NCBI RefSeq assembly: GCF_000372645.1
Contig: NZ_APMP01000001.1
Location: forward strand, 540,996 to 604,995
Source of the DNA: Caulobacter vibrioides OR37
GTDB lineage: Bacteria; Pseudomonadota; Alphaproteobacteria; Caulobacterales; Caulobacteraceae
Reading direction: 5' to 3'
Length of the DNA stretch: 64,000 nucleotides
In this document: positions 24,152-32,364 of the stretch, piece after piece
Layout of the letters: each line of letters starts with the position of its first letter
Numbering within the stretch: the first letter of the stretch is position 1
The notes under the pieces: model-generated
Seen by the model: the letters and a program-made list of their open reading frames with translations, nothing else
Told to the model about the DNA's origin: nothing
Databases searched by the model: none
Program-made: the position numbers and the translations under genes

Positions 24152-24221
24152 CCAATTGCGGACGTTGGCACCTTGCCAAGCTCCGGACCTTCAGGCCGGC
24201 GCCGCTGGCAGCGAACGGCTC
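24152..24221. repeat. Degenerate intergenic repeat, copy B
   Basis: Second copy, with GTTGGCACCTTGCCA and CTCCGGACCTTCAG, ending near GACCCATGCGGGG. A third, weaker relative is at 32029-32120. Confidence 0.6.
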
Positions 24222-24244
24222 TTCTCCGACCCATGCGGGGTCTG

Positions 24245-25255
24245 TTAGCCACCCTTGGAGACGAGGACGATCTTCGGCCGCTTGACCAGAGCAACCTGGA
24301 TCGCCTCCTCCTCGCGCCGCGCCAAGGCGCGCTCGACCACCGCCGGAAACCGGCGAGCCGCGGACACTTGGCGCGCGCCGCGCGATCGCCGCGACGTTTC
24401 TTGGGTGGGCGACGGCAGGGCTAGGTTCTCCTGGCGGTCACGCGGCAGTCGGGGGATTTTCTTGACCCACATCCAATGAGGACGACCCCGGGTCTCGATT
24501 GCCAGACGGGAGGTTCGGGGTGGGATGATCCCCGTCGACGCGGGCCTCTCCGCGCCCAACGGCGGGCACAGTATCGTCGATAGGGGAAAGAAGAGATCGC
24601 GCAGATGATCTAGGCGCTTCAGGCGCGGCCGCTTGGAGGCGGCCTTGGCCTTCACCAGGGTCTTTACGATCTGGTTGATCTCTCGCCCGTCCGCCAGCTC
24701 GATGCCGGAGATCTCGCCACCGGAGGCCGCGCACCCGGTCTCGGGATTGTAGAAGGCATAGAGCGGAATGGTTTTGATCGCCTCCTTGGCCGAAGACCGG
24801 ATCAGGGTGGAAGCCTGCTTTCCTTGGCCGTGGGGATGGTCGAGCTCGCGATAGGAGCCCCAGCCCCAGGTGGTCGGATGCGGCGAAAGGCGCTTGGCTT
24901 GGATCCTGTACTGGATCGCCTCGCCCGTCGCTGGCTCGACGATGAGGATGTCGAAGTCGCCGCCGGTCTTCACCTCCGGCGGCACGAGGACCGTGGCGTT
25001 GGAGCCGGCGATCTTCAGCAGCGAGGCGATGACGATATCGGTGACGCTATCCTCGCGAAAGCGGCGGCCGATTTTAGCCTCCAGATCGAGGAAGTAGGAG
25101 ACCATCGATGGGATGCGCTGGGCCAGATCGCAGGGGGAGTCGAACAGCGGCGCCAGCGTCATAAGTCCCATCCAGTCTCGTAGAACGTTTGCGGTCACGG
25201 CGGCGCCGAATTTCACCCTCAGGTCGCGAACGTTGCACGAAAATTCGCATAACAC
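24245..25255 (-). CDS. Hypothetical protein with PD-(D/E)XK-like nuclease motifs
   Basis: A 336-residue protein from a GTG at 25255; the start is uncertain and an internal Met near residue 29 is possible. A pattern resembling the PD-(D/E)XK fold is visible: Glu69 in FREDSVTDIVIASLLK, Asp102 in GGDFDILIVE, and Gln119-x-Lys121 in YRIQAKRL (a Q-x-K variant). Similar domains (DUF6615-like in my reading) are often near defence genes, but no defence partner is seen here. The last 120 residues are basic and low in complexity. It lies 11 bases behind the LytTR gene on the same strand. Confidence 0.6.
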   Translation of the reverse strand: MLCEFSCNVRDLRVKFGAAVTANVLRDWMGLMTLAPLFDSPCDLAQRIPSMVSYFLDLEAKIGRRFREDSVTDIVIASLLKIAGSNATVLVPPEVKTGGDFDILIVEPATGEAIQYRIQAKRLSPHPTTWGWGSYRELDHPHGQGKQASTLIRSSAKEAIKTIPLYAFYNPETGCAASGGEISGIELADGREINQIVKTLVKAKAASKRPRLKRLDHLRDLFFPLSTILCPPLGAERPASTGIIPPRTSRLAIETRGRPHWMWVKKIPRLPRDRQENLALPSPTQETSRRSRGARQVSAARRFPAVVERALARREEEAIQVALVKRPKIVLVSKGG

Positions 25256-25266
25256 GAATATCCATG

Positions 25267-26175
25267 TTAACCTTTGCCGTTCGAGGGAGACGGCCGATGG
25301 CGCTGTTGAAGATCACGACTCGACTGGATAGTCTGGCCATTGGCCATATGAAGCAGCATCCGGCCCCCGCCGGCTGGTTCCGCACGCTCGATCAGATCGA
25401 CATTGACGATCGACGAGCGGTGCACACGCACGAACAGGGCAGTGTCGAGGGTCTTCTCGAACTCGGCTAGCGTCATTCGGACGAGATTATTGCGATCGAG
25501 CGTCGCCACGTCGGAATAGTCGTCGGCGCCGGTGATGCAGACGACACGGCTGACGTCCACCGGGAGGATGTCCTCGCCGCTACGGATGAAATGGCGTGAC
25601 GCCTGCCGTTTGCGCGGGACTTCCCGATCCGAAGGCGGTGCGGGAAGCGTGACCTCCAATTCACCGGTTGCCCACTTGGCGTTCGGAACAGGCCGCCAGG
25701 CTTGGAGATAGGACAAGGCGGCGATGACGGCATAGGTCGTCGCGTTTTCCAGCAACTGCCAGGCGCTTCCCTTCCCAAATGGCTTCACTTCGAAGGCGAA
25801 GGGAGAGGCGTCGTTCGCCATGCCCAGCAGTATGATCAGAACCCAGAACGACAACACCGAAAACGCCGTGCACAGAACGGCGTGGCCTAGGGTTTGGCGG
25901 ACCGCGCCGCGACCGACTAGTTTCTCGATGACTAAGCGCCGCACCAAGCCGCCGAAGAGGATAACGGGCACCGTGTTGGCAATGCCGCCCACAATCGCGG
26001 CGCCAAGATTGGTATCGTCACGCGCAACGAAGATCGTCACCGTATAGGCGCAGCCGATGACAGCGACCGCGAGCATGTCGAAGGCGCGTGACCCCAGCGC
26101 TAAACCAGTACGCATGAGGGGCGAGCTCGGCGCTTCCACAATGACAGTCCCCTCACGACACTCTTCAGGACGCAA
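25267..26175 (-). CDS. Membrane-anchored LytTR-family transcription regulator
   Basis: A 302-residue protein with four hydrophobic helices in the first 165 residues (starting FDMLAVAVIGCAYTVTIFVA) and a C-terminal LytTR DNA-binding domain (residues about 195-295) with VVCITGADDYSDVAT and FVRVHRSSIVNVDLIE. Such membrane-LytTR proteins are common in Caulobacterales and sphingomonads and sense unknown envelope signals without a kinase. The very C terminus (SSRDLQQRHRPSP) does not look like the usual LytTR end, which may mark divergence or a late frameshift. Confidence 0.85.
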   Translation of the reverse strand: MRPEECREGTVIVEAPSSPLMRTGLALGSRAFDMLAVAVIGCAYTVTIFVARDDTNLGAAIVGGIANTVPVILFGGLVRRLVIEKLVGRGAVRQTLGHAVLCTAFSVLSFWVLIILLGMANDASPFAFEVKPFGKGSAWQLLENATTYAVIAALSYLQAWRPVPNAKWATGELEVTLPAPPSDREVPRKRQASRHFIRSGEDILPVDVSRVVCITGADDYSDVATLDRNNLVRMTLAEFEKTLDTALFVRVHRSSIVNVDLIERAEPAGGGRMLLHMANGQTIQSSRDLQQRHRPSPSNGKG

Positions 26176-26353
26176 TAGTTACCCGAGATCTGCGTGCGCT
26201 TGCTATCGCCCGACCGTCGCCAGCGCCGTTTGCAGGACTTCATTACTCTGCCGATCCGCAGGTCGGCGTCGCCGGCCGGCCAGCGCCAGACGCGGACGTT
26301 CGTGCATTGTCTGGAGACGGACGTTCACCTGCCTTGAATGCCGGCGGCCGCCC

Positions 26354-28636
26354 TCAGAAGCGCGATGATAGTCGAAGCACGTACTCGCGACCGTTCGTGC
26401 CGACGCCACCGACCTCAGGATATTGGATGCCGCCACCCTGTGTCAGGGCCCGGTCAGCGATTTTGTCGGGATAGGCGTCGCTCAGATTCAGAACCGACAA
26501 CCCGACCTTCAGGCGCGAATTGACGGCGTAGTCGAGGGTAAGGTCGATCGTGGTGATCGGCCCGAAGACCTGCTCGCTAGCCACCTGAACAGCGCGGAAC
26601 GACCCGAAGCGAGCCAGATTCACGCCCGCGCTCCAAGCCCGCCAGTCGGCGCGCGCGGTCAGTGTGGTCTTGGTTCGCGGCAGGGCGTCGGCCATCAGGT
26701 CGATCGCGGCGACACCCAGTAAGGGCAAGGACGGTAAGACCAGATTGGCTCGCAGCCGGTCCAGGTCGGTATCGGTCTGGGTGTGGCCTGCGGTCACGTC
26801 GAACCGGCCGTTCGCGCCCAGCCGCCCGCGCCAGTTCGCCGTCAGCTCATAGCCGCGCGTGGTGGTGTCGGCGGCGTTGGTGAAGAAACGCGCCTGGCTG
26901 GCGTTGGTGACCCCGGCCGCCTTCAGGACGGCGGTCACGGCGGCGCCGCTCAGGGTTTCGCTGAGCGCGATGCGATCTTCGATCCTGATCCGAAAGACGT
27001 CGGCGGTGAACGAGAAGCCTGCGGCTGGCGTCACCACCAGGCCGGCGCTGAGATTATGCGACTTCTCGGGCTTTAGCGGGGAAGCGCCCAGCGCCCGCGA
27101 CACCGGATCGTCCACGGCAAAGGTCCCGATGTTGACCAGAATGCCGCCGCTGGACTGGCTGGTCACCGTCGAGAAGAAACGTTGCTGCAGCGACGGAGCG
27201 CGAAAGCCGGTCGAGATCGTTCCCCGGACCGCCAGGACGGGAACGGGCCGCCACAGGGCGCTGATCTTCCCCGAGGTCGCATCGCCGAAGTCGCCATAGT
27301 GTTCGTAGCGCGCCGCGGCGGCCAGGGTCACGCTTTCTACCGGCTTCAGTTCGCCGTCGACAAAGGCGGCCACGGCGCCGCGGTCGGCGTCGACCGGCGT
27401 GGGCGGGTTGAAGCCTGGAAAGCCCTGGGCGCCGGCGCCGGTGTACGAGTTCGGCTCGCCTGAGATGATCTTGAAGCCTTCCCAGCGGTGCTCGACACCG
27501 AGGGCCAGGTTGCCGCCGGCGCCCAGGCGCAACGGTCGCGAAGCGGTGAAGTCGAGCACATTCTGGACGTAGCGCGCGCCGCCGCCGTCGAAACGGGTCG
27601 GGCTGGCGGTCCCCAGCGAGGTGTTGGTGGTGTCACGCACCGCGAAGCGGGCGTGGCTGTAGCCGGGGGCGTCGCTGAGGTCCCAGGACCAGCCGCGCCA
27701 AGCGCCGCGCAGACCGACCGCGCCACCCGCGTCGTCCAGATCCAGCCGAATGTGCGGTACGAAGCCTTGCGGATAGATGGCCGGGGCAACGGTCGGGGCG
27801 CGGTATTGGGCCGGGCTGATCGAACGGCGGCGATCATAGACGACGTCGCCGTAGAGGGTGACGGCGCCACCGAGGTCGTACTCGCCGTTCGCTGCCAGGC
27901 CGACGTCCAGAGAATCCGGGTCGCCCTGCTGGGTGGTCACGCGGCCATAGCGGCTGTCGATCGCGGCGCGGTTGGTGCTGTTGCGGCTGCGAACCTCGGC
28001 CGAAAGGTTTAGCCGGCCGCGTTCGCCCAGAGTGAAGCCATAGCCTAGCGAGGCGGTGACCGTGCCGCCGTCCCCCTCCTCCGTACGACCGGCCTGGACG
28101 GTGGCGCGGCCGCCTCGGTCGCTGCGCATGACGATGTTGATCACTCCGGCGATCGCGTCGGAACCGTATTGGGCCGCCGCCCCGTCGCGCAGGATCTCAA
28201 TCCGAGCCACCGCCGACATCGGAATGGCGCCCAAGTCGGTCGGGACAGAGCCGCGGCCGAACACGTTGTTGAAGTTGATCACCGAAGAGGCATGCCAGCG
28301 CTTGCCATCGACGAGCACGAGCACCTGGTCGGGCGCCAGGCCGCGCAGGCTGGCGGCCCGAGTATTGGCCGCCGACGGACCGGTGGCGCCGCGCGGGAAG
28401 TTGAACGACGGAGCGATGAAAGCCAACGCGCGGTTGATGTCGTCGAAGCCTTGGGCGGCCAGCGTCTCGGCCGAAATCACGTCCACTGGGGCGGGCGAGT
28501 CGGTGACCAGGCGGGCTGTCGCGCGGCTGCCGACGACGACGACCTCCTCCAACTGGGCGGTCTCTTGGGCCTGAGCGCCGCCAGCAGCGGTGGCGAGCAA
28601 GGCGAAGGCGCTGGTCGTGGCGAACAGTCTGAACAT
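26354..28636 (-). CDS. TonB-dependent outer-membrane receptor
   Basis: A 760-residue receptor with signal peptide (TSAFALLATAAGGAQAQ), a plug beginning EEVVVVGSRATARLVTDSPAP with the VLVLVDGKRWH and RIEILRDGAAAQYGSDAIAG motifs, and a barrel ending in YVLRLSSRF. The plug style (DSPAPVDVISAE) is the same as in the receptor at 37309-39981. It follows the metallophosphoesterase-MFS pair on the same strand, separated by a palindrome (28717-28737) that may be the site of the divergent LysR regulator. Substrate unknown. Confidence 0.94.
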   Translation of the reverse strand: MFRLFATTSAFALLATAAGGAQAQETAQLEEVVVVGSRATARLVTDSPAPVDVISAETLAAQGFDDINRALAFIAPSFNFPRGATGPSAANTRAASLRGLAPDQVLVLVDGKRWHASSVINFNNVFGRGSVPTDLGAIPMSAVARIEILRDGAAAQYGSDAIAGVINIVMRSDRGGRATVQAGRTEEGDGGTVTASLGYGFTLGERGRLNLSAEVRSRNSTNRAAIDSRYGRVTTQQGDPDSLDVGLAANGEYDLGGAVTLYGDVVYDRRRSISPAQYRAPTVAPAIYPQGFVPHIRLDLDDAGGAVGLRGAWRGWSWDLSDAPGYSHARFAVRDTTNTSLGTASPTRFDGGGARYVQNVLDFTASRPLRLGAGGNLALGVEHRWEGFKIISGEPNSYTGAGAQGFPGFNPPTPVDADRGAVAAFVDGELKPVESVTLAAAARYEHYGDFGDATSGKISALWRPVPVLAVRGTISTGFRAPSLQQRFFSTVTSQSSGGILVNIGTFAVDDPVSRALGASPLKPEKSHNLSAGLVVTPAAGFSFTADVFRIRIEDRIALSETLSGAAVTAVLKAAGVTNASQARFFTNAADTTTRGYELTANWRGRLGANGRFDVTAGHTQTDTDLDRLRANLVLPSLPLLGVAAIDLMADALPRTKTTLTARADWRAWSAGVNLARFGSFRAVQVASEQVFGPITTIDLTLDYAVNSRLKVGLSVLNLSDAYPDKIADRALTQGGGIQYPEVGGVGTNGREYVLRLSSRF

Positions 28637-28716
28637 GGGATCCCCGAGCGTCTGAAAGCTACGGCCTTGCGATACTTCGGCCCCCCGGGCGCGCCTAAGC
28701 GCGCAGGTTCGAACGG

Positions 28717-28737
28717 GCGTTGCGCCAGGCGCAACGC
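28717..28737. promoter_or_regulatory. Putative LysR-type site, copy 1 (perfect palindrome)
   Basis: Nine-base arms GCGTTGCGC and GCGCAACGC around CAG. The core TTGCG-N5-CGCAA fits the T-N11-A rule of LysR sites and recurs at 30968-30982 in the promoter of the nearby LysR gene. It lies 81-101 bases upstream of the TonB receptor start. It could also form a hairpin ending the MFS transcript. Confidence 0.5.
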
Positions 28738-28742
28738 AGCCT

Positions 28743-30035
28743 TCAGGCGTCGACCGGAAGCGCTCGGCGATAGGCGGCCCGCCCCTGCAGAGCGCAGGTC
28801 GCCGACAGGGCCAGCATCACCGGCGCGGCCATGGCCAGGGCGTGGCCGACCCGGACGTCGTCGTGCAGGACGAGATCGGTGATGGCGGCCACGACCGGCG
28901 GCCCAAGGCCTAAACCGAACAGATTGACCGCCAGGACGGCCAGGGCGTGCTGCAGGCCGCGCATCCTGACCGGGGTGATCTCCTGCAGGCTGGCTGGCCC
29001 GCAGCCGACGGCCATGGTCACCAGGAAGATCAGCGGCCATAGCAGGATGAAGGTCAGGTCGGGCGAAGCCGCGCGCGTGGCGCTCGCCGCCAAAGGGATC
29101 GCCGCCATGGCCGCCAAGCCGAGTGCCCAGAGCCGTCCGTCTCTCACCCCACGCGCGCGCAAAGCGTCGCCGATGAAGCCCGCGCTCAAGCTGCCGGCGA
29201 CGCCCGCGGTGATCATCGTCAGGCCAAAGCGCAGACCCACCGCATGCGGCGCCAGGTGGAAGGCGCGGATCAAGGCGCTGGGCGTCCAGGCGGAGATCGC
29301 GTAGCTGGCCATCGCCGCGAAGGTGACGGCGGTGTTGACGGCCAGGGCCCCTCGCCCGCCGGCCCCGGCGAACCAGGTTCGCGCCTCACGCCACGAGGGC
29401 GGGGTCTTGCTCGGCGACGCATCGCTGCGGGACGGCTCGCATAGGGTGGCCACCCACAGGGCCACGGGGATCCCGGCGGCGGCGGTCGCTAGAAAGGCCA
29501 GACGCCACGCCGCCATCCCGTCGCTGGCCGGCAGAGCCTTCAGCAGCACCCCGCCCAGGATCAGAGCCAGCCCGCCGCCGACATAGGCGCCCATACTATA
29601 GAAGCCGGCCGCGACGCCTTGGCGCTTGGGAGAAAACCAGTCGCCGATCAGCGAATAGGCGCTGGGGGTCATGGCGGCCTCTCCCGTCCCGACGCCAATC
29701 CGGCAGGCCAGCAGCATCGCATAGCTGGGCGCCAGGCCGCAGCCGGCCGCCATCAGGCTCCAGACCGCCACCCCGATCGCCAGCACGGTCACGCGCCGGT
29801 GCGTATCGACCAGCCGCCCGATCGGCAGGCCGGCTAAGGCGAGACAGAGACCGAACGCCGGCCCTTGCAGCAGACTTACCTGCAGATCGCTGAGCCCCAG
29901 GTCGTGCTTCAGCGGTTCGACCAGCAGGTTCAGGATTTGCCGATCGATGAAGGCCAGCACATAGGCGACGATTAGGACGCAGAGGCCATAGACGGCGTGC
30001 CGCGAACGGCTAGAGCCTTGGGCTGGGACCGTCAC
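28743..30035 (-). CDS. Major facilitator superfamily transporter
   Basis: Twelve-helix inner-membrane transporter, 430 aa. GTG start overlapping the metallophosphoesterase stop (GTGA). The first half has the family loop motif GLPIGRLVDTHRR between helices 2 and 3 and the RIGVGTGEAAMTPSAYSLIGDWF segment typical of anion/organic acid or sphingolipid-type MFS members. It probably carries into the cytoplasm what the TonB receptor brings into the periplasm. Substrate not determinable. Confidence 0.9.
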   Translation of the reverse strand: MTVPAQGSSRSRHAVYGLCVLIVAYVLAFIDRQILNLLVEPLKHDLGLSDLQVSLLQGPAFGLCLALAGLPIGRLVDTHRRVTVLAIGVAVWSLMAAGCGLAPSYAMLLACRIGVGTGEAAMTPSAYSLIGDWFSPKRQGVAAGFYSMGAYVGGGLALILGGVLLKALPASDGMAAWRLAFLATAAAGIPVALWVATLCEPSRSDASPSKTPPSWREARTWFAGAGGRGALAVNTAVTFAAMASYAISAWTPSALIRAFHLAPHAVGLRFGLTMITAGVAGSLSAGFIGDALRARGVRDGRLWALGLAAMAAIPLAASATRAASPDLTFILLWPLIFLVTMAVGCGPASLQEITPVRMRGLQHALAVLAVNLFGLGLGPPVVAAITDLVLHDDVRVGHALAMAAPVMLALSATCALQGRAAYRRALPVDA

Positions 30036-30871
30036 ATCGCGCTCCGCTTCATCTCGAGAACCTGCGGATAGACCTCGGGGTGGTCCAGGACGTCATGCGA
30101 GACCATGGCCGCCGGCGACACCATCTCGGCGCGCCAGCCGCCGTCCGGCGACAGCTCGAGCGTGAGCAGCCCGACCTGCTTGTCGCCCAAGCGCGGCTGG
30201 ACGCTGTCGGGGAGCAGAAAAGCCGTCGATGGCGCCCACAGATGATCGGCGACGCCGATCCGCCGGCGCCGGTGCTGGTGGACATGACCGCTGACCACCA
30301 GGGCCGGACGATCCGCTAGCAGCCGCGCCAGCCGCCGCCTCGCCTCCAGCGGCGCGAAGCGGGGATGATCGGGCGTGTCCTCATGCGTTTCCAGCACCAA
30401 CGGCTTGTGCAGAAAGAGCGCGACAGGCCCGCGCACTGCCGCCAATTCGTTCTCCAGCCACTCGGCCTGCAAGGCGTCTTCGGCATCGCCGCTCGCGAAC
30501 AGCTGGCTGTTGAGGCCGATCAACGTCCAACCATCGCGGGCGAACCACCACTGATCGGCGCCCAGGGCGGCGCGGAACTGAGCCAGGCGGCGCGACGAGA
30601 ACGGCGGCTCCTTGGTTCCGTTCGCAGGCGGACAGTCCCCGACATCGTGATTGCCGGGCAGGCAGTGCAGCGGCGCCGACAGCCGCGAGAGTAGCACGCG
30701 GGCATGCTCGAACTGGTCCGGATCCTCGGCCCCGTCGGCGGTGACGTCGCCCAGGTGGATCACCGCATCGGGCGCCCACGTCTCGATCCAGTCGATCGCC
30801 GCTTCGGCATTGGCGTTGAAGGCGGCCGCGACGGGAGCCAGATGGGTGTCGGAGATCAGGGCAAGGCGCAT
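30032..30871 (-). CDS. Metallophosphoesterase (calcineurin-like, Icc/CpdA type)
   Basis: A 279-residue binuclear metal phosphoesterase. All signature blocks are present: LISDTHL, HLGDVTADG, LPGNHDVGD and VVSGHVHQHR. The ATG at 30871 directly precedes the first motif strand; in-frame upstream codons would enter the divergent promoter. Its coupling to an MFS transporter and a TonB receptor suggests it acts on an imported phosphate ester or on a signalling nucleotide. Related CpdA proteins cleave cAMP, so a regulatory role is an alternative. Confidence 0.9.
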   Translation of the reverse strand: MRLALISDTHLAPVAAAFNANAEAAIDWIETWAPDAVIHLGDVTADGAEDPDQFEHARVLLSRLSAPLHCLPGNHDVGDCPPANGTKEPPFSSRRLAQFRAALGADQWWFARDGWTLIGLNSQLFASGDAEDALQAEWLENELAAVRGPVALFLHKPLVLETHEDTPDHPRFAPLEARRRLARLLADRPALVVSGHVHQHRRRRIGVADHLWAPSTAFLLPDSVQPRLGDKQVGLLTLELSPDGGWRAEMVSPAAMVSHDVLDHPEVYPQVLEMKRSAM

Positions 30872-30967
30872 GGGTAGGCGATTAGCAAAGCGCGGATGCA
30901 GAATGGTCCGCACGCTTCGCTTGCCGGATCGCCCGTCTCGCCAGAAGCGCGGACCTTGCAACCGTCC

Positions 30968-30985
30968 TTGCGTCGAACGCAACGC
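30968..30985. promoter_or_regulatory. Putative LysR-type site, copy 2
   Basis: TTGCG-TCGAA-CGCAA followed by CGC, matching the core and right flank of the palindrome at 28717-28737. It lies between the divergent metallophosphoesterase and LysR genes, about 97 bases from each start, as expected for an autoregulatory LysR site. Confidence 0.55.
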
Positions 30986-31081
30986 ATCCCCCGAACCGCC
31001 CGTCCCGCGCCGCGCAACCTGTCCTCATTCTGTGACAATGGAGTGCTAGCTCGACGTCATGGTCGCAAAGGGTTCTCGCCC

Positions 31082-32005
31082 ATGCTGAGACAGACCCCGC
31101 CACTGGAGGCCGCCGAGGCCTTCCTGGTCGCCGCTCGCACCGCCAGCTTCCGCGCCGGCGCGACCGAGCTGGCCCTCAGCCCCTCGGCCTTCTCACGTCG
31201 CATCCAACTGCTGGAAAGTTTCGTCGGCGCGCCACTGTTCGATCGCTCCGGGCCCACGCCGCGTCTGACCGAGATCGGCGCGCGCTATCTGGACGAGATC
31301 GCCCCGGCGCTGGAGGTCATCCGGCGAGCCACCCGTCGCCTGCGCGCGCCTGGCGGCGCGGTGCGGGTCAGCGCTTCGCATTCGTTCGCCGTCACCTGGC
31401 TGATGCCGCGCCTGGGCGCATTGCGTGCGCGCGGACTGGAAATCGAGCTGATCATCCGCCAGGGGCTGGATGGCCTGCGCGACGGCCAGGCGGACCTGGC
31501 CATCTGCGGCGGCGATGCGGCCCCGGCCGACTTCGCCTCCGAGGTGCTGGTCGAGCTGGACGCCTTCGTCGTCTCGGCCCCGACACCGGCCGGCGGCGCG
31601 CCCGTTGAGCAGATCGACGATCTTTCCGACCACGCCCTGCTGACTACGGCTGGCGGCGCGAACCTGTGGTCGCGCTGGTTCGAACAGGTCGGCCGTCCCG
31701 CCGCGCCGCCGCGCGCCAGCCAGACCTTTCCCACCTTGCAAGCGATGTACGAAGCCGCAGCCAGCGGCATGGGTCTGGCGCTGGCCGTGCCGCTGGCCAG
31801 CGAGCGGCTGCTGGCCGAAGGGCGGCTGGTTCGTCGCCTGAACGCCGGCGCCCCGATCGGCCAGCAATATCGCGTCGTCCATGCCGAGCGCCCCCGCCGC
31901 GCCTGCACCGCCCACGAAGCCTTCGTCGACTGGCTGAAGACCGAAACCGCCGCCTCCCGCGACCGTTTCCACAGCACGCCTGTCGCCCACGAGCATTACG
32001 CCTAG
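31082..32005 (+). CDS. LysR-family transcription regulator (GcvA-like)
   Basis: A 307-residue LysR regulator. The winged helix-turn-helix is at the N terminus (FRAGATELALSPSAFSRRIQ then FVGAPLFDR) and the periplasmic-binding-like effector domain follows (VRVSASHSFAVTWLMPRL). The ATG at 31082 is the first in frame with a normal LysR N terminus. It is divergent from the metallophosphoesterase-MFS genes and probably controls them and the TonB receptor through the TTGCG-N5-CGCAA sites. Confidence 0.92.
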   Translation: MLRQTPPLEAAEAFLVAARTASFRAGATELALSPSAFSRRIQLLESFVGAPLFDRSGPTPRLTEIGARYLDEIAPALEVIRRATRRLRAPGGAVRVSASHSFAVTWLMPRLGALRARGLEIELIIRQGLDGLRDGQADLAICGGDAAPADFASEVLVELDAFVVSAPTPAGGAPVEQIDDLSDHALLTTAGGANLWSRWFEQVGRPAAPPRASQTFPTLQAMYEAAASGMGLALAVPLASERLLAEGRLVRRLNAGAPIGQQYRVVHAERPRRACTAHEAFVDWLKTETAASRDRFHSTPVAHEHYA

Positions 32006-32150
32006 CCTGTCGACTGGGCCGCGCCAGAAGCTAACGTTGGCTTACCTCCAGGAACCGGACATTTGTCAGTGAAAAATGGCCGCCAGCCTGACCCATTGCG
32101 GTCGCCCACCCATTGATGCCGGCCTGACCCGTGCGACCAAGCCAGGGTGC

Positions 32151-32315
32151 TAGACGCTCGCGTCAGGCGACGTGAGGTTCACGGGCGCCGAAGTCGCGCG
32201 CACCTTAGGCGTGGCGCGATCAACGCTGTATCGGTCGTTAGACCGGCCGAAGGGAGCGCCGAAGAAGCGTTATAAGAGGACGTCCCTGATGGTTGCGCCG
32301 ATAACGAGCGCTTAG
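32151..32315 (+). pseudogene. Remnant of a serine recombinase C-terminal helix-turn-helix
   Basis: After an in-frame TAG the frame reads TLASGDVRFTGAEVARTLG, VARSTLYRSL and a short basic tail before TAG at 32313-32315. This is the DNA-binding end of Hin/Tn3-type resolvases (GAE-x-AR-x-LGVSRSTLYRAL). The catalytic part is missing, so this is a relic of a past mobile element. Confidence 0.65.
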
Positions 32316-32321
32316 CATTCT

Positions 32322-32347
32322 AGGGCCGCGCCAAATCGCGCGGCCCT
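32322..32347. terminator. Strong bidirectional terminator hairpin
   Basis: Perfect 10-bp arms AGGGCCGCGC and GCGCGGCCCT around a 6-nt loop, 18 bases beyond the stop of the minus-strand monooxygenase gene. No long T run, but stem and position support termination of the long minus-strand operon. Confidence 0.65.
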
Positions 32348-32364
32348 GAAGCGACCAATTCTAG

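Larger units (their letters stand above)
32006..32364. other. Intergenic region with repeat relative, recombinase remnant and terminator
   Basis: Left part (about 32029-32120) resembles the intergenic repeats at 23205 and 24152 (TTGGC...ACCT..CAG..CCGGAC, then GACCCATTGCGG). The middle is a site-specific recombinase remnant, the right end a strong hairpin. No complete gene. Confidence 0.55.

Noticed and set aside
30896..31081. N-terminal extension of the LysR gene by 62 codons
   Set aside because: The extension would cover the divergent promoter and the putative operator; the ATG at 31082 gives a normal LysR N terminus.
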